24,203 nucleotides of DNA from Azonexaceae bacterium (lineage in GTDB: Bacteria > Pseudomonadota > Gammaproteobacteria > Burkholderiales > Rhodocyclaceae). Below are positions 15,065-23,987 of the stretch, one piece after another. Numbering within the stretch: the stretch's first letter is position 1; every line of letters starts with the position of its first letter. The DNA is taken from contig SSTB01000050.1 of the NCBI GenBank assembly GCA_009469665.1, forward strand, positions 1 to 24,203, in the 5' to 3' direction. Both the position numbers and the translations under genes were made by a program. The notes below the pieces were generated by a model. That model saw only the letters and a list, made by a program, of their open reading frames with translations. It did not search any database and had not been told where the DNA came from.

Positions 15065-16807
15065 ATGGCAGCGACGACTGAAACCACCGCAGGGGCCGCG
15101 CCGACTGTCGGAGCGCTGGACCGCCTGCGCGAGGCCCTCGGTCGTCTCGACAGCCGGCAGAAGATGATGTTCGCCGCGGCCATCGCCGCCATCGTCGCCA
15201 TCCTGGTGGGCGCCGCCTTGTGGGCCAAGCACGGCGACTTCAAGGTGCTGTTCTCCAATCTTTCGGAAAAGGACGGCGGCGCTATCATCGCTGCCCTGGA
15301 GCAGCAGAACATCCCCCATCGCATGTCGGACAGCGGCGCCGTCCTGGTCCCTTCCGACAAGGTGCACGAGGTCCGCCTGAAACTCGCGTCCCAGGGCCTG
15401 CCCCGGGGCGGCATGGTCGGCTTCGAGCTGATGGAAGGACAGAAATTCGGCATCAGCCAGTTTGCCGAACAGGTCAATTATCAGCGCGGGCTGGAAGGCG
15501 AGCTGGCGCGCACCATCATGTCCATCGGCTCGGTCCAGGCGGCCCGCGTCCATCTGGCCATCCCCAAGCCCTCGGTCTTCGTGCGCGAGGAGCAGAAACC
15601 CACCGCCTCCGTCCTGGTGACCCTCTACCCGGGACGAGTGCTCGATGCGGCCCAGGTGGTGGGCATCACCAATCTGGTGGCCGCCAGCGTGCCGCAACTG
15701 CCGATTTCCAATGTCACCGTCCTGGACCAGAACGGCAGCCTGCTCTCGCAACTGAAGAGCAAGCTCACCGAGGCGGGTCTGGATCCGGCGCAACTCAAGT
15801 ACATGCGCGAGGTGGAAGCCAGCGTTATCGCCCGCATCGATGCCATCCTGAAACCCGTGCTGGGCGGCGACAATTACAAGGTGCAGGTGGCGGCCGACAT
15901 CGACTTTTCCCAGAGCGAGCAGACCGCCGAAAGCTATCGCCCCAACAATACGCCTGAGAATACGGCCATCCGCAGCCAGCAGAGCAGCGAATCGGCGGCG
16001 GTGAATCAGACCCCCGGCGGCGTCCCCGGCGCCCTCACCAACCAGCCGCCGGTCCCCGCCACCGCGCCCTTGACCACGCCGCCCACTGGCGGCGCCCCGG
16101 GCCAGGCGGCGAAGCCTGGCGATCTTGCCGGCAAGGTGCAAGTCGCCGGCATCAGCGCCCCCATGGCCGCCGCGGGCCAGCCCATCAGCACCACCAAGAA
16201 CAATACGGGCAATTACGAGGTGGACAAGACGGTCCGCTACACCAAGCAGAACATGGGGGCCATTCGCCGCCTCTCGGCGGCGGTGGTGGTCAATCACCGG
16301 CTGGAAACGGGCAAGGACGGCAAGTCCGCCGCCAAGGCCCTGCCGGAGGCCGAAATGAAGCAGATCAACGACCTCGTCCGCGAAGCCATGGGCTTTTCCA
16401 AGGATCGGGGCGACACCCTCTCGGTGGCCAACGCCCCCTTCACGGCCAGCGACAAGGGTGAGGCCGGCCTGCCCATCTGGAAGGATCCCGAGAACGTCTC
16501 CCTGGCCCGGGATATGGTCAAATACCTGCTGATCGCCGGCATCCTGGCCTTCATCTACTTCAAGATCGTGCAGCCGCTGCTCAAGACCATGTTCCCGCCT
16601 CCCGCCGAAGCCGCGGCTGCGGGCGAAGGCGGTCTGGCCGGAGATCTCATCGGCGAGGGCGGCCCCCTGGCCGCCGGCCTGGAGGGCGAGGACAAGGTGA
16701 CCATCGACCACTACGCCGCCAAGCTGCAGAGGGCCCGCGACATCGCCCAGGCCGATCCCAAGGCGGTGGCCAACATCATCAAGGACTGGATGGGTGCCAA
16801 TGGCTAG
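15065..16807 (+). CDS. fliF: Flagellar MS-ring protein FliF
   Basis: A 580-residue inner-membrane ring protein, the usual length. The first membrane helix is at about 34-54, followed by the ring-building motifs (KVLFSNLSEKDGGAI, GLPRGGMVGFELMEGQKFGI, QRGLEGELARTI, ARVHLAIPKPSVFVRE). A low-complexity Pro/Ala/Gly loop lies at about 310-365. The second membrane helix is at about 484-505. The C-terminal FliG-binding tail has HYAAKLQRARDIAQADPKAV and IIKDWMG. It is the first gene of the plus-strand fliFGHIJ unit. The ribosome-binding site before the ATG at 15065 is poor. Its end overlaps the fliG start codon. Confidence 0.97.
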   Translation: MAATTETTAGAAPTVGALDRLREALGRLDSRQKMMFAAAIAAIVAILVGAALWAKHGDFKVLFSNLSEKDGGAIIAALEQQNIPHRMSDSGAVLVPSDKVHEVRLKLASQGLPRGGMVGFELMEGQKFGISQFAEQVNYQRGLEGELARTIMSIGSVQAARVHLAIPKPSVFVREEQKPTASVLVTLYPGRVLDAAQVVGITNLVAASVPQLPISNVTVLDQNGSLLSQLKSKLTEAGLDPAQLKYMREVEASVIARIDAILKPVLGGDNYKVQVAADIDFSQSEQTAESYRPNNTPENTAIRSQQSSESAAVNQTPGGVPGALTNQPPVPATAPLTTPPTGGAPGQAAKPGDLAGKVQVAGISAPMAAAGQPISTTKNNTGNYEVDKTVRYTKQNMGAIRRLSAAVVVNHRLETGKDGKSAAKALPEAEMKQINDLVREAMGFSKDRGDTLSVANAPFTASDKGEAGLPIWKDPENVSLARDMVKYLLIAGILAFIYFKIVQPLLKTMFPPPAEAAAAGEGGLAGDLIGEGGPLAAGLEGEDKVTIDHYAAKLQRARDIAQADPKAVANIIKDWMGANG

Positions 16808-17801
16808 TGCGGAAGAAGGCGTCGAGAAAAGCGCCACCCTGCTCATCGCCCTGGGCGAAGACCACGCCGCCGAGGTGCTCAAACACCTGGGCCCGCGGGA
16901 GGTCCAGAAACTGGGGCACGCCATGGCGGCGCTGAAGTCGGTGCCCCGGGCCAAGGTCGAGGCGGTGCTGGACGAGTTCCACACCATCGCCGTCGAGCAC
17001 GCCGCCGTCCATGTGGATACCGACAACTACATCCGCTCGGTGCTGACCAAGGCCCTGGGGGACGACAAGGCTTCCAACCTCATTTCCCGCATTCTCCAGG
17101 GGGGCGAGACTTCGGGCATCGAAGGCCTCAAGTGGATGGACGCCGCCACGGTGGCCGATCTGGTCAAGAACGAGCACCCCCAGATCATCGCCACCATCCT
17201 GGTACACCTGGAACACGATCATTCCAGCGAAATCCTCAACCACTTCACCGAGCGCCTCAGGAACGACGTGGTGCTGCGCATCGCCACCCTGGAAGGCATC
17301 CAGCCGGCGGCCCTGCGCGAGTTGAACGACGCCATGGCGCGCATCCTGGCCGGTTCCGCCAGCATGAAGAAGACCGCCCTGGGCGGGGTGCGCACGGTGG
17401 CCGAAATCCTCAACTTCATCGGCACCGCCAACGAAACCTCGGTTATCGACGCCATCCGCGAATACGACCCGGACCTCGCCCAGAAGATCCTCGACGAGAT
17501 GTTCGTCTTCGAAAACCTCATGGACATCGACGACCGCTCGATCCAGATCATCCTGCGCGAAGTGCAGTCCGACTCCCTGGTCCTGGCCCTGAAGGGTGCC
17601 AACGAGGCCCTGCGCGAGAAGATTTTCCGCAATATGTCCCAGCGCGCCGCCGAGATGCTGCGGGAGGATCTGGAATCCAAAGGGCCGGTGCGGGTTTCCG
17701 AGGTCGAAGCCGAGCAGAAGGAAATCCTCAAGACGGTCCGCCGCCTCGCCGACGAGGGCCAGATCGTCCTGGGCGGCGCCGGCGGCGAGCAGATGCTCTA
17801 A
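16800..17801 (+). CDS. fliG: Flagellar motor switch protein FliG
   Basis: A 333-residue switch protein. The N-terminal domain (KSATLLIALGEDHAAEVLKH) binds FliF. The middle domain carries E125-H-P-Q128 in LVKNEHPQIIATIL, the FliM contact. The C-terminal torque domain has FVFENLMDIDDRSIQIILRE with the charged residues that face MotA. The ATG at 16800 overlaps the fliF stop region (fliF ends at 16807); a GTG two codons earlier is possible but less likely. FliG is also the motor target proposed for YcgR, which is encoded in this window. Confidence 0.97.
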   Translation: MASAEEGVEKSATLLIALGEDHAAEVLKHLGPREVQKLGHAMAALKSVPRAKVEAVLDEFHTIAVEHAAVHVDTDNYIRSVLTKALGDDKASNLISRILQGGETSGIEGLKWMDAATVADLVKNEHPQIIATILVHLEHDHSSEILNHFTERLRNDVVLRIATLEGIQPAALRELNDAMARILAGSASMKKTALGGVRTVAEILNFIGTANETSVIDAIREYDPDLAQKILDEMFVFENLMDIDDRSIQIILREVQSDSLVLALKGANEALREKIFRNMSQRAAEMLREDLESKGPVRVSEVEAEQKEILKTVRRLADEGQIVLGGAGGEQML

Positions 17802-17819
17802 GCCCCCCGCGGGTCTCCC

Positions 17820-18512
17820 ATGCCGGCCTATATCCCCAAGGAACAACTCGACAGCTACCGCCGCTGGCAGGCCGACGCCTTCGACCTGGGGGAGGCGCCC
17901 GAGCCCGTTGCGGCGCCGCCGCAGCCGGAGCCCGAGCCTATCCCTGATGCCGGGGAAAATGTCGCCGGGGTGGCCCTGCCCACCGCCGAGGACATCGAGC
18001 GCATCCACGAAGAAGCCCGGGCCACCGGGCACGAGGAAGGCTACCAGGCGGGCCACGCCGAGGGGCTGGCCGAGGCAAGGCAGGCTGCCGAGCGCTTCGC
18101 CGCCCTGGCCGAAGACTTCTCCCAGTCGCTGGGGAACATCGACCAGACGCTAGCCGACGAGGTCCTCGCCCTGGCCGTGGAATTGGCGGGTCAGGTGCTG
18201 CGCAGAACCCTGGCCGTCGACCGGGATGCCCTGCTCCCGGTGGTGCGCGAGGCCCTGGCCGCCCTGCCCCTGCACCACGGCCACGTGGTCGTCCACGTCC
18301 ATCCGGATGACGGCGCCAGCCTGCGCGCCCACCTGGGCGAGTCCTTCTCCCATTCCGGCTGGCAGATCCTCGACGACCGCGAAATCACTCCCGGCGGTTG
18401 CCTCGTCAAGGCCGGCAGCAGCGACGTGGACGCGACCCTGGAGATGCGCTGGAAGCGGGTCCTGGAAGCCGTCGGCGCCGCGCCCGCCGAGGAGCGGCGG
18501 GAGGAGCGGTGA
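17820..18512 (+). CDS. fliH: Flagellar export apparatus protein FliH
   Basis: A 230-residue stator-like regulator of the export ATPase. It has a short N-terminus ([10 protein letters not shown]), a Pro/Glu-rich linker (about 25-45), the glycine-spaced helix [20 protein letters not shown] (GxxxG-type repeats characteristic of FliH), and a C-terminal ATP-synthase-delta-like domain ending in [20 protein letters not shown] and [11 protein letters not shown]. It begins 18 bases after fliG, and its stop overlaps the GTG of fliI (GTGA). Both ends of the gene are well supported. Confidence 0.95.
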   Translation: MPAYIPKEQLDSYRRWQADAFDLGEAPEPVAAPPQPEPEPIPDAGENVAGVALPTAEDIERIHEEARATGHEEGYQAGHAEGLAEARQAAERFAALAEDFSQSLGNIDQTLADEVLALAVELAGQVLRRTLAVDRDALLPVVREALAALPLHHGHVVVHVHPDDGASLRAHLGESFSHSGWQILDDREITPGGCLVKAGSSDVDATLEMRWKRVLEAVGAAPAEERREER

Positions 18513-19909
18513 GCGGGCTTCCCGACCACGCCGGACGCTGGCGCCAGTTTCTGGCCAACTGTCAGAGCGCCGCCAGCGGTGCCCAACCCCTATGGCCCAG
18601 CGGCCGCCTCACCCGCATCAACGGCCTGGTGATGGAAGCCGCCGGACTCAAGCTTCCCCTGGGCAGTTCCTGCCGCGTGCTGCCCTCGGGCGGTACCCCG
18701 GTCGAGGCGGAGGTGGTGGGCTTCGCCGGCGAGAAGCTCTATCTCATGCCTTCCGACGATGTCTATGGCCTGTCGCCGGGTGCCCAGGTGGTGGCCTTCG
18801 AGACGCCGGGCCTGCCGCCCCGGGTGGGGGCCGCCATTCCCCAGCGCCGCCGCGCCATCGACCGGGCCAAGCAGGTACCGGTGGGCGAAGGGCTCCTGGG
18901 CCGGGTGGTCGATGGCGTGGGACGCCCCCTGGACGGCCGCGGCCCCCTGCTCAGCCAGCAGTTGCGTCCCCTGCAAAGCCGGCCCACCAATCCCATGGCC
19001 CGGGCCGCCATCGCCCAGCCCCTGGACGTGGGCATCCGCGTCATCAACGCCCTGCTCACCGTAGGCCGCGGCCAGCGCATGGGCCTCTTCGCCGGTTCCG
19101 GCGTAGGCAAGTCGGTCCTGCTCGGCATGATGGCCCGCTACACCGAGGCCGACGTGATCGTCGTCGGACTGATCGGCGAGCGCGGCCGGGAAGTGAAGGA
19201 ATTCATCGACCAGATTCTGGGGGAGGAAGGCATGACCCGAGCGGTGGTCGTTGCCGCCCCCGCCGACACCGGCCCCCTGATGCGTCTCCAGGGCGCTGCC
19301 TACGCGACGACCATCGCCGAGCACTTCCGCGACCAGGGCAAGCAGGTCCTGCTCATCATGGATTCCCTCACCCGCTACGCCATGGCCCAGCGCGAAATCG
19401 CCCTGGCCATCGGCGAGCCGCCCGCCACCCGGGGCTACCCGCCCTCGGTCTTCGCCCGCCTGCCGCAACTGGTCGAACGGGCCGGCAACGGGCCGGAGGG
19501 CGGCGGCTCCATCACCGCCTTTTATACGGTGCTCACCGAGGGCGACGACCAACAGGATCCCATCGCCGACGCGGCCCGCGCCATTCTCGATGGTCACGTC
19601 GTTCTCTCCCGCGCCCTGGCCGACGCCGGCCACTACCCTGCGGTGGATGTCGAACAATCCATCAGCCGTGCCCTGGTCAATCTGGTGGAGCCGGGCCACC
19701 TGGACCTCATCCGCCGCTTCAAGGTGCTCTTTGCCCGCTACCAGCGTTCGCGGGACTTGATTTCGGTGGGGGCCTACGTGGCCGGCTCCGATCCAGTCCT
19801 CGACCAGGCCATCGCGCTCTATCCGCGCATGGAAGCCTTCCTGCAGCAACCGCTGGCCGAGCGGGCCGATTTCGCCGCCAGCGCGGCCTACCTGCGCTCG
19901 CTGCTCTAA
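18509..19909 (+). CDS. fliI: Flagellum-specific ATPase FliI
   Basis: A 466-residue export ATPase homologous to F1-beta. The Walker A is GSGVGKS (196-202), the catalytic glutamate region is LIGERGRE (221-228), and Walker B is [10 protein letters not shown] (280-289). Further family blocks include [30 protein letters not shown] and [15 protein letters not shown]. The start is GTG at 18509, preceded by GGAGGAGC and overlapping the fliH stop; the frame is open upstream but that part only shadows fliH. It works with FliH and FliJ at the base of the export gate to unload chaperoned substrates. Confidence 0.96.
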   Translation: MSGLPDHAGRWRQFLANCQSAASGAQPLWPSGRLTRINGLVMEAAGLKLPLGSSCRVLPSGGTPVEAEVVGFAGEKLYLMPSDDVYGLSPGAQVVAFETPGLPPRVGAAIPQRRRAIDRAKQVPVGEGLLGRVVDGVGRPLDGRGPLLSQQLRPLQSRPTNPMARAAIAQPLDVGIRVINALLTVGRGQRMGLFAGSGVGKSVLLGMMARYTEADVIVVGLIGERGREVKEFIDQILGEEGMTRAVVVAAPADTGPLMRLQGAAYATTIAEHFRDQGKQVLLIMDSLTRYAMAQREIALAIGEPPATRGYPPSVFARLPQLVERAGNGPEGGGSITAFYTVLTEGDDQQDPIADAARAILDGHVVLSRALADAGHYPAVDVEQSISRALVNLVEPGHLDLIRRFKVLFARYQRSRDLISVGAYVAGSDPVLDQAIALYPRMEAFLQQPLAERADFAASAAYLRSLL

Positions 19910-19922
19910 GCGCCAGCCCCCC

Positions 19923-20375
19923 GTGACCCGCCCCTTCACCCTGCAACCCCTGCTGGACCTTATGCAGACCCGCAGCGACGAAGCGACCCGTCGTCTGGGT
20001 CGCCTCATCTCCGCCGAGCAAAGCGCCCGCAGCCGGCTCGCGCTCCTGGAGCAGTACCGGGAGGAATACGCCCAGCGCTACCGCGAAGCCGTTTCCGGCG
20101 GCCTCACACCGATGGCCCTGCGCAATTTTCAGGATTTCATGGCCCGCATCGACGACGCCATCCGGCAACAGGCGCAGGCCGTGGCCGATTCCGAGCAGGG
20201 CACGGCTGCCGGCCAGGCCGCCTGGAAGGAACAGAACAAGCGCCTCAAGGCCATCGACACCCTTTCCGACCGCCACGAGGCGCGGGAGCGCTACCGCGAC
20301 AACCGGCAGGAACAGAAGGAGCAGGACGAGTACGCCGCCCGCACGCGGGAAGGGCAGAAGCCCGACGACGCCTGA
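19923..20375 (+). CDS. fliJ: Flagellar export protein FliJ
   Basis: This 150-residue protein is almost entirely coiled coil, as expected for FliJ, the central stalk of the FliI hexamer and escort of empty chaperones. Visible blocks are FTLQPLLDLMQTRSDEATRR, LLEQYREEYAQRYREA, LRNFQDFMARIDDAIRQQ and a charged C-terminus. The start is GTG at 19923, 13 bases after the fliI stop. It is the last gene before the sigma-54 promoter of fliK, so the fliF unit may end here or read through. Confidence 0.9.
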   Translation: MTRPFTLQPLLDLMQTRSDEATRRLGRLISAEQSARSRLALLEQYREEYAQRYREAVSGGLTPMALRNFQDFMARIDDAIRQQAQAVADSEQGTAAGQAAWKEQNKRLKAIDTLSDRHEARERYRDNRQEQKEQDEYAARTREGQKPDDA

Positions 20376-20411
20376 CCCGGTCCGGACCCGCCGGAACAGC
20401 GCCGGAGCCTC

Positions 20412-20426
20412 TGGCATGTCTTTTGC
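20412..20426 (+). promoter_or_regulatory. Sigma-54 promoter of the fliKLMN operon
   Basis: TGGCATG (20412-20418), N4, TTGC (20423-20426) followed by T is a near-perfect sigma-54 element with exact GG-N10-GC spacing. It lies 37 bases after the fliJ stop and 40 bases before the fliK ATG. It resembles the fliE site in this window, suggesting shared control by FlrC or an FlrA/FleQ-type activator. Confidence 0.92.
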
Positions 20427-20465
20427 TGATTCGCTGCCATCTTCTTCGTCGCCCGAGGACAGTCC

Positions 20466-21566
20466 ATGGCCATTCCCGCCGTCAGCACTCCGCCCGCTCC
20501 GGGCAACGCCCTGCCCCCCGGGTCCAACGCCGCCGCGGCGGACCCTTCGGCCGGTGGTTTTGCCGCCCTCTTCCTCGCCCAGATGGGCATACCCCTTGCC
20601 CCGGCCCTGGCCGCCCGCGGCGAAGCCGTAGGCGAAGTGCCGCTGAACGCGGACGGAGAAGCTGCGCCCCTTGACCCCGCCAGCTCCCTTACCGGTCCCG
20701 ATCCCGCGGCCCTGGCTGCCCTGGGGCTGCCGCTGCCGCCCGACGGCGCCCTTCCCCGCCCCCCGGCCCGCGCCGATCTTCCCGCCGACCTGGAATCCAC
20801 CCGCAGCCTTCCCCTGCGCGGCGGCCCGCAATCCGCCCTGGGCATCGAACCCGGTTCCCAGCGCGGTGCTGCCGCCCGCGCCGACCATGATCCGACTTCC
20901 CCGGCGGATGGCGCCTTCCCGGCAGCCCTGCCCAGCCACCTGGCCGGCATGAACCGCACCGGCAACGACAGCCCGGCGGCAAAACTTGCCGCTCCCTTGC
21001 CGGAGGCGCTGCCAGCGACTGTGGCCGGCAGCCCTGCGGAAACCCCGCCGACGGCCGCGCCCCTGCACGCCGCCCTGCCCCTGCGGCACGTGGCGCCCGA
21101 CACGGCCGCCCCGCAGGCCACGGGCCCCCTGGAGACCCCCGTTACCCACCCACGCTGGGGCGACGATCTTGGCAACCGGGTGGTGTGGATGGCCCGCCAC
21201 GACGAGCAGACGGCCCGCATCAACCTCAATCCCCCCGAGCTGGGCCCCCTGCAGATCACCCTCAACCTGAGCGGCGACCAGGCGAGCGCGAGCTTCACCT
21301 CGCCCCACGCCGAGGTGCGCCAGGCCATCGCCGATGCTCTGCCCCGCCTGCGGGAAATGCTAGCCGGCGCGGGCATCGATCTCGGCCAGACCAACGTGGG
21401 CGCCCAGGCACAACAGGAGCGCAGCGGGAACTGGCCGGAAAGCCCTGCCAGTCCCCGCTTCGGCAATGATGCGGCTATACTTGCCGCGACCGGCGACGCA
21501 CCGGGCGGGGGCGCAGTTCCCCTTCCGATGCAACGGGGCAGGGGCATGGTGGATCTCTTCGCCTGA
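20466..21566 (+). CDS. fliK: Flagellar hook-length control protein FliK
   Basis: A 366-residue ruler protein. The N-terminal two thirds are Ala/Pro-rich, low complexity and presumably extended. The C-terminal Flg_hook domain starts near 230 with RVVWMARHDEQTARINLNPP and continues ELGPLQITLNLSGDQASASF and AIADALPRLREMLAGAGIDL, which are clear family features. It measures the hook and triggers the FlhB substrate switch. It is the first gene after the sigma-54 promoter at 20412, with GAGGAC about six bases before the ATG. A different FliK-like protein is encoded at 7863-9038. Confidence 0.93.
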   Translation: MAIPAVSTPPAPGNALPPGSNAAAADPSAGGFAALFLAQMGIPLAPALAARGEAVGEVPLNADGEAAPLDPASSLTGPDPAALAALGLPLPPDGALPRPPARADLPADLESTRSLPLRGGPQSALGIEPGSQRGAAARADHDPTSPADGAFPAALPSHLAGMNRTGNDSPAAKLAAPLPEALPATVAGSPAETPPTAAPLHAALPLRHVAPDTAAPQATGPLETPVTHPRWGDDLGNRVVWMARHDEQTARINLNPPELGPLQITLNLSGDQASASFTSPHAEVRQAIADALPRLREMLAGAGIDLGQTNVGAQAQQERSGNWPESPASPRFGNDAAILAATGDAPGGGAVPLPMQRGRGMVDLFA

Positions 21567-21608
21567 GCTCTGCGCCGCGGGGAGACATTCAAAAACGGGG
21601 ACAGCTAG

Positions 21609-22181
21609 ATGGCCAAAGACGCAAAGCCCGCCGAAGGCGAAGACCAGGCGGCAGCACCCAAGAAAAGCAAGAAACTGCTTATCATCATCGTGGCGGTGGT
21701 GCTGCTTCTCGTCCTGGGGGGTGGGGGCGCGGCCTTCTTCCTCCTGAAGAAAGGCAGCGATGAGCACGCCGACGACGAGGAAGTGCCCGAGGAATCCGCC
21801 AAGCCCAAGAAAAAGGACAAGAAGAAAGAGAAGGAAGCCCATCCCATCTTCGCCACGCTGGACCCCTTCACCGTCAATCTGGTGCCGGAAACCGGCGATC
21901 AGTACCTCCAGGTCGCGCTCTCCGTCGAGTTCGAGGATCCCGCCGCCGACGCAGCGCTGAAGGCCCACATGCCCAAGATTCGCAACAACATCACCCTGCT
22001 CCTCTCGGGCAAGAAGGCCTCCGAACTCATCAGCCGGGAAGGCAAGGAAAAGCTCGCCGAGGAGTTGCTGGAAACGGTCAATGACGTGCTCGAACCGCCC
22101 AAGCGCAACAAGAAGGGCGAGAAGATCTCCGAAGAAGGGCCGGCCAAGTCCGTGTTGTTCACCTCCTTCATCATCCAGTAG
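21609..22181 (+). CDS. fliL: Flagellar basal body-associated protein FliL
   Basis: A 190-residue, single-pass inner-membrane protein. A short Lys/Ala-rich cytoplasmic start is followed by a membrane helix at about 22-46, a highly charged Glu/Lys linker (about 48-78), and the periplasmic FliL domain with FATLDPFTVNLVPETGDQYL and LQVALSVEFEDP, ending in VLFTSFIIQ. FliL surrounds stator units and aids torque. A GGGGA ribosome-binding site stands upstream of the ATG. fliM starts five bases after its stop. Confidence 0.95.
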   Translation: MAKDAKPAEGEDQAAAPKKSKKLLIIIVAVVLLLVLGGGGAAFFLLKKGSDEHADDEEVPEESAKPKKKDKKKEKEAHPIFATLDPFTVNLVPETGDQYLQVALSVEFEDPAADAALKAHMPKIRNNITLLLSGKKASELISREGKEKLAEELLETVNDVLEPPKRNKKGEKISEEGPAKSVLFTSFIIQ

Positions 22182-22186
22182 GGGCC

Positions 22187-23197
22187 ATGGCCGGCGACTT
22201 TCTTTCCCAGGACGAGGTAGACGCCCTCCTGAAGGGGGTCACCGGGGAGGTCGACGAACCCGAATCCGGCGGCGAGGAAGGCGGTGGCGTCCGCAATTAC
22301 AACCTGGGCACCCAGGAGCGCATCGTCCGCGGTCGCATGCCGACCATGGAGCTCATCAACGAGCGCTTCGCCCGCTACCTGCGCATCGGCCTGTTCAACT
22401 ACATGCACCGCAATGCGGAAATTTCGGTGGGCCCGATCCGCGTGCAGAAATACAGCGAGTTCATCCGCAACCTGGTGGTCCCCACCAACCTCAACCTGGT
22501 GGTTGCCAAGCCCCTGCGCGGCACGGCGCTCTTCGTCTTCGACCCCAATCTTGTCTTCCTGGTGGTGGACAACATGTTCGGCGGCGATGGCCGCTTCCAC
22601 ACCCGGGTCGAAGGGCGCGATTTCACCCCCACCGAGCAGCGCATCATCCAGGGCCTGCTGACCGTGGTGTTCAACGAGTATGGGAAATCCTGGAAGCCGG
22701 TGTGCGACATCCAGTTCGAGTATGTCCGCTCGGAAATGAATTCGCAGTTTGCCAATATCGCGACACCCTCGGAGATCGTGGTTTCAACCACCTTCACCCT
22801 GGAATTCGGCGGCGCCACGGCGGACATGCACATCTGCTTTCCCTATTCCATGCTGGAGCCGATCCGCGACCTGCTCTACAGCACCATGCAGAGCGACCAG
22901 CTCTCCACCGACAAGCGCTGGATCACCACTCTGCGCAAGCAGCTCCAGGGCGCCGAGGTGGAAATCGCCGCCCACCTGGGCCGGGCGGAAATCAGCCTGG
23001 GGCAGATCCTCAAGCTCAAGGTCGGCGATGTGATTCCCATCAACATTCCCGACCGGGTAGTCGCCCACGTGGACAACATTCCCCTGATGGAATGCCGCTA
23101 CGGCCAGCAGAACGGGCAGTACGCCCTCAAGATCGAACGATTCATCTCCGCAGAGGCACAACAGGGCGAAGCGGCGCCGGGAGACAACCATGGCTGA
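22187..23197 (+). CDS. fliM: Flagellar motor switch protein FliM
   Basis: A 336-residue C-ring protein. The N-terminal CheY-P-binding segment is LSQDEVDALLKG (6-17). The middle domain starts with QERIVRGRMPTMELINERFA and includes LVFLVVDNMFGGDGRF and FTPTEQRIIQGLL. The C-terminal SpoA-like domain (about 250-320) has AHLGRAEISLGQILKLKVGD and RVVAHVDNIPLMECRYGQ, and pairs with FliN. Length and motifs are typical. AGTAGGGG precedes the ATG, and the stop overlaps fliN by eight bases. Confidence 0.97.
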   Translation: MAGDFLSQDEVDALLKGVTGEVDEPESGGEEGGGVRNYNLGTQERIVRGRMPTMELINERFARYLRIGLFNYMHRNAEISVGPIRVQKYSEFIRNLVVPTNLNLVVAKPLRGTALFVFDPNLVFLVVDNMFGGDGRFHTRVEGRDFTPTEQRIIQGLLTVVFNEYGKSWKPVCDIQFEYVRSEMNSQFANIATPSEIVVSTTFTLEFGGATADMHICFPYSMLEPIRDLLYSTMQSDQLSTDKRWITTLRKQLQGAEVEIAAHLGRAEISLGQILKLKVGDVIPINIPDRVVAHVDNIPLMECRYGQQNGQYALKIERFISAEAQQGEAAPGDNHG

Positions 23198-23633
23198 CGA
23201 AATGGAAGCAAGCGAAAACACCGTCGCGGAAGACGACGGCCAGATCAGCGAGGACGATTGGGCCGCCGCCATGGCGGAGCAGACGGTCGAAGACGCCCCC
23301 AGCGCCGCGGCCGCCCAGCCCGCCAACATCTTCCCCTCCTTCGGCGACCCCGGCGGCAGCGCCGGAGTGCTCAACGACCTGGACATGATCCTGGACATCC
23401 CCGTCCAGATCACGGTGGAACTCGGCCGCACCAAGATCACCATCAAGAACCTGCTGCAACTCGCCCACGGCTCGGTGGTGGAACTGGACGCCATGGCCGG
23501 CGAACCCATGGACGTACTGGTGAATGGCACCCTGATCGCCCAGGGTGAGGTGGTGGTGGTCAACGATAAATTCGGCATCCGCCTCACCGACATCATCACC
23601 CCCTCGGAGCGCATGCGGAAACTCAACCGCTGA
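23190..23633 (+). CDS. fliN: Flagellar motor switch protein FliN
   Basis: A 147-residue C-ring protein. The acidic, low-complexity N-terminus (about 1-55) is followed by the SpoA domain: DLDMILDIPVQITVELGRTK, LLQLAHGSVVELDAMAGEPM, DVLVNGTLIAQGEVVVVND and the family ending KFGIRLTDIITPSERMRKL. It is complete and of normal length. Its ATG lies inside the end of fliM (8-base overlap). It is the last flagellar gene of the window; the usual next gene, fliO, does not follow. Confidence 0.97.
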   Translation: MADEMEASENTVAEDDGQISEDDWAAAMAEQTVEDAPSAAAAQPANIFPSFGDPGGSAGVLNDLDMILDIPVQITVELGRTKITIKNLLQLAHGSVVELDAMAGEPMDVLVNGTLIAQGEVVVVNDKFGIRLTDIITPSERMRKLNR

Positions 23634-23644
23634 GGATTTCAGCA

Positions 23645-23661
23645 CCGGCTCCCGGAGCCGG
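23645..23661. repeat. GC palindrome after fliN
   Basis: CCGGCTCC-C-GGAGCCGG is a perfect palindrome starting 12 bases after the fliN stop. It could fold with a small loop at the end of the fliKLMN transcript, but no T-run follows, so intrinsic termination is not supported. A processing or Rho-assisted end is possible. Confidence 0.5.
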
Positions 23662-23699
23662 AGAGGCCCTGGTGAAGCGCATGTGCTGGCTAATGCCGT

Positions 23700-23959
23700 A
23701 GCGGGCCAGGGGGCACATCCCCGTTTCCCTTCGATGCGTCGCGATGCCGTCCAAGAGCCTTGAACGTGGTGCGCTCAGCGCCCCGCCCCCCATTTCCCCC
23801 GGGGGGGCCGCCACCCGTAATACCGCGCGCGCCAGCGCACCCAATGGACATAAACGTCTTCAGTGCGTATGCTGAACGGCGCATGCGAATCGCACACCGC
23901 ACCTGGTCGAGTAGCCTGGGTTCGGATTGATCGGAAGACAAAGGGGTGTCCGGTTTCAT
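23700..23959 (-). pseudogene. intI: Decayed N-terminal fragment of an integron integrase (IntI)
   Basis: Read on the minus strand from the ATG at 23959, the first frame gives RLLDQVRCAIRMR (residues 15-27), matching the start of IntI tyrosine recombinases (typically LLDQVRxxIRxxHYS). The match then jumps frame: from 23876 the next frame reads FSIRTEDVYVHWVRWRARYY then GWRP, corresponding to the IntI block YSIRTEQAYVxWIRxFIxFHG-RHP. The break is one missing base at 23877-23878. A second shift falls in the C7/G5 run at 23796-23807, after which PPGEMG in the third frame recalls the HPREMG of intact IntI. Beyond about 23790 similarity fades, and nothing of the catalytic C-terminal two thirds (R-H-R-Y residues) is present before fliN. 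A functional enzyme has about 320-340 residues, so this is a dead, truncated remnant. The assignment rests on remembered family sequence; the extent downstream of 23790 is uncertain. Confidence 0.75.
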
Positions 23960-23971
23960 GGGAGACGGAAT

Positions 23972-23987
23972 CTGTATAAATAAACAG
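23972..23987. promoter_or_regulatory. LexA (SOS) operator at the intI remnant
   Basis: CTGT-ATAAATAA-ACAG is a perfect match to the CTGT-N8-ACAG LexA box with an all-A/T spacer. It sits 12 bases upstream of the intI remnant's ATG, so on the minus strand it would overlap the -10 region (TATACA). Functional integron integrases are known to be LexA-controlled at this position, which supports the intI call. Confidence 0.85.

Noticed and set aside
15053..17026. Very long open frame antisense to fliF/fliG (also similar long antisense frames over the TPR genes, flrC and fliI)
   Set aside because: High-GC coding DNA yields long stop-free antisense frames. These have shadow-like composition (runs of G, A, R, H, Q), no family resemblance, and lie exactly opposite well-recognised genes.
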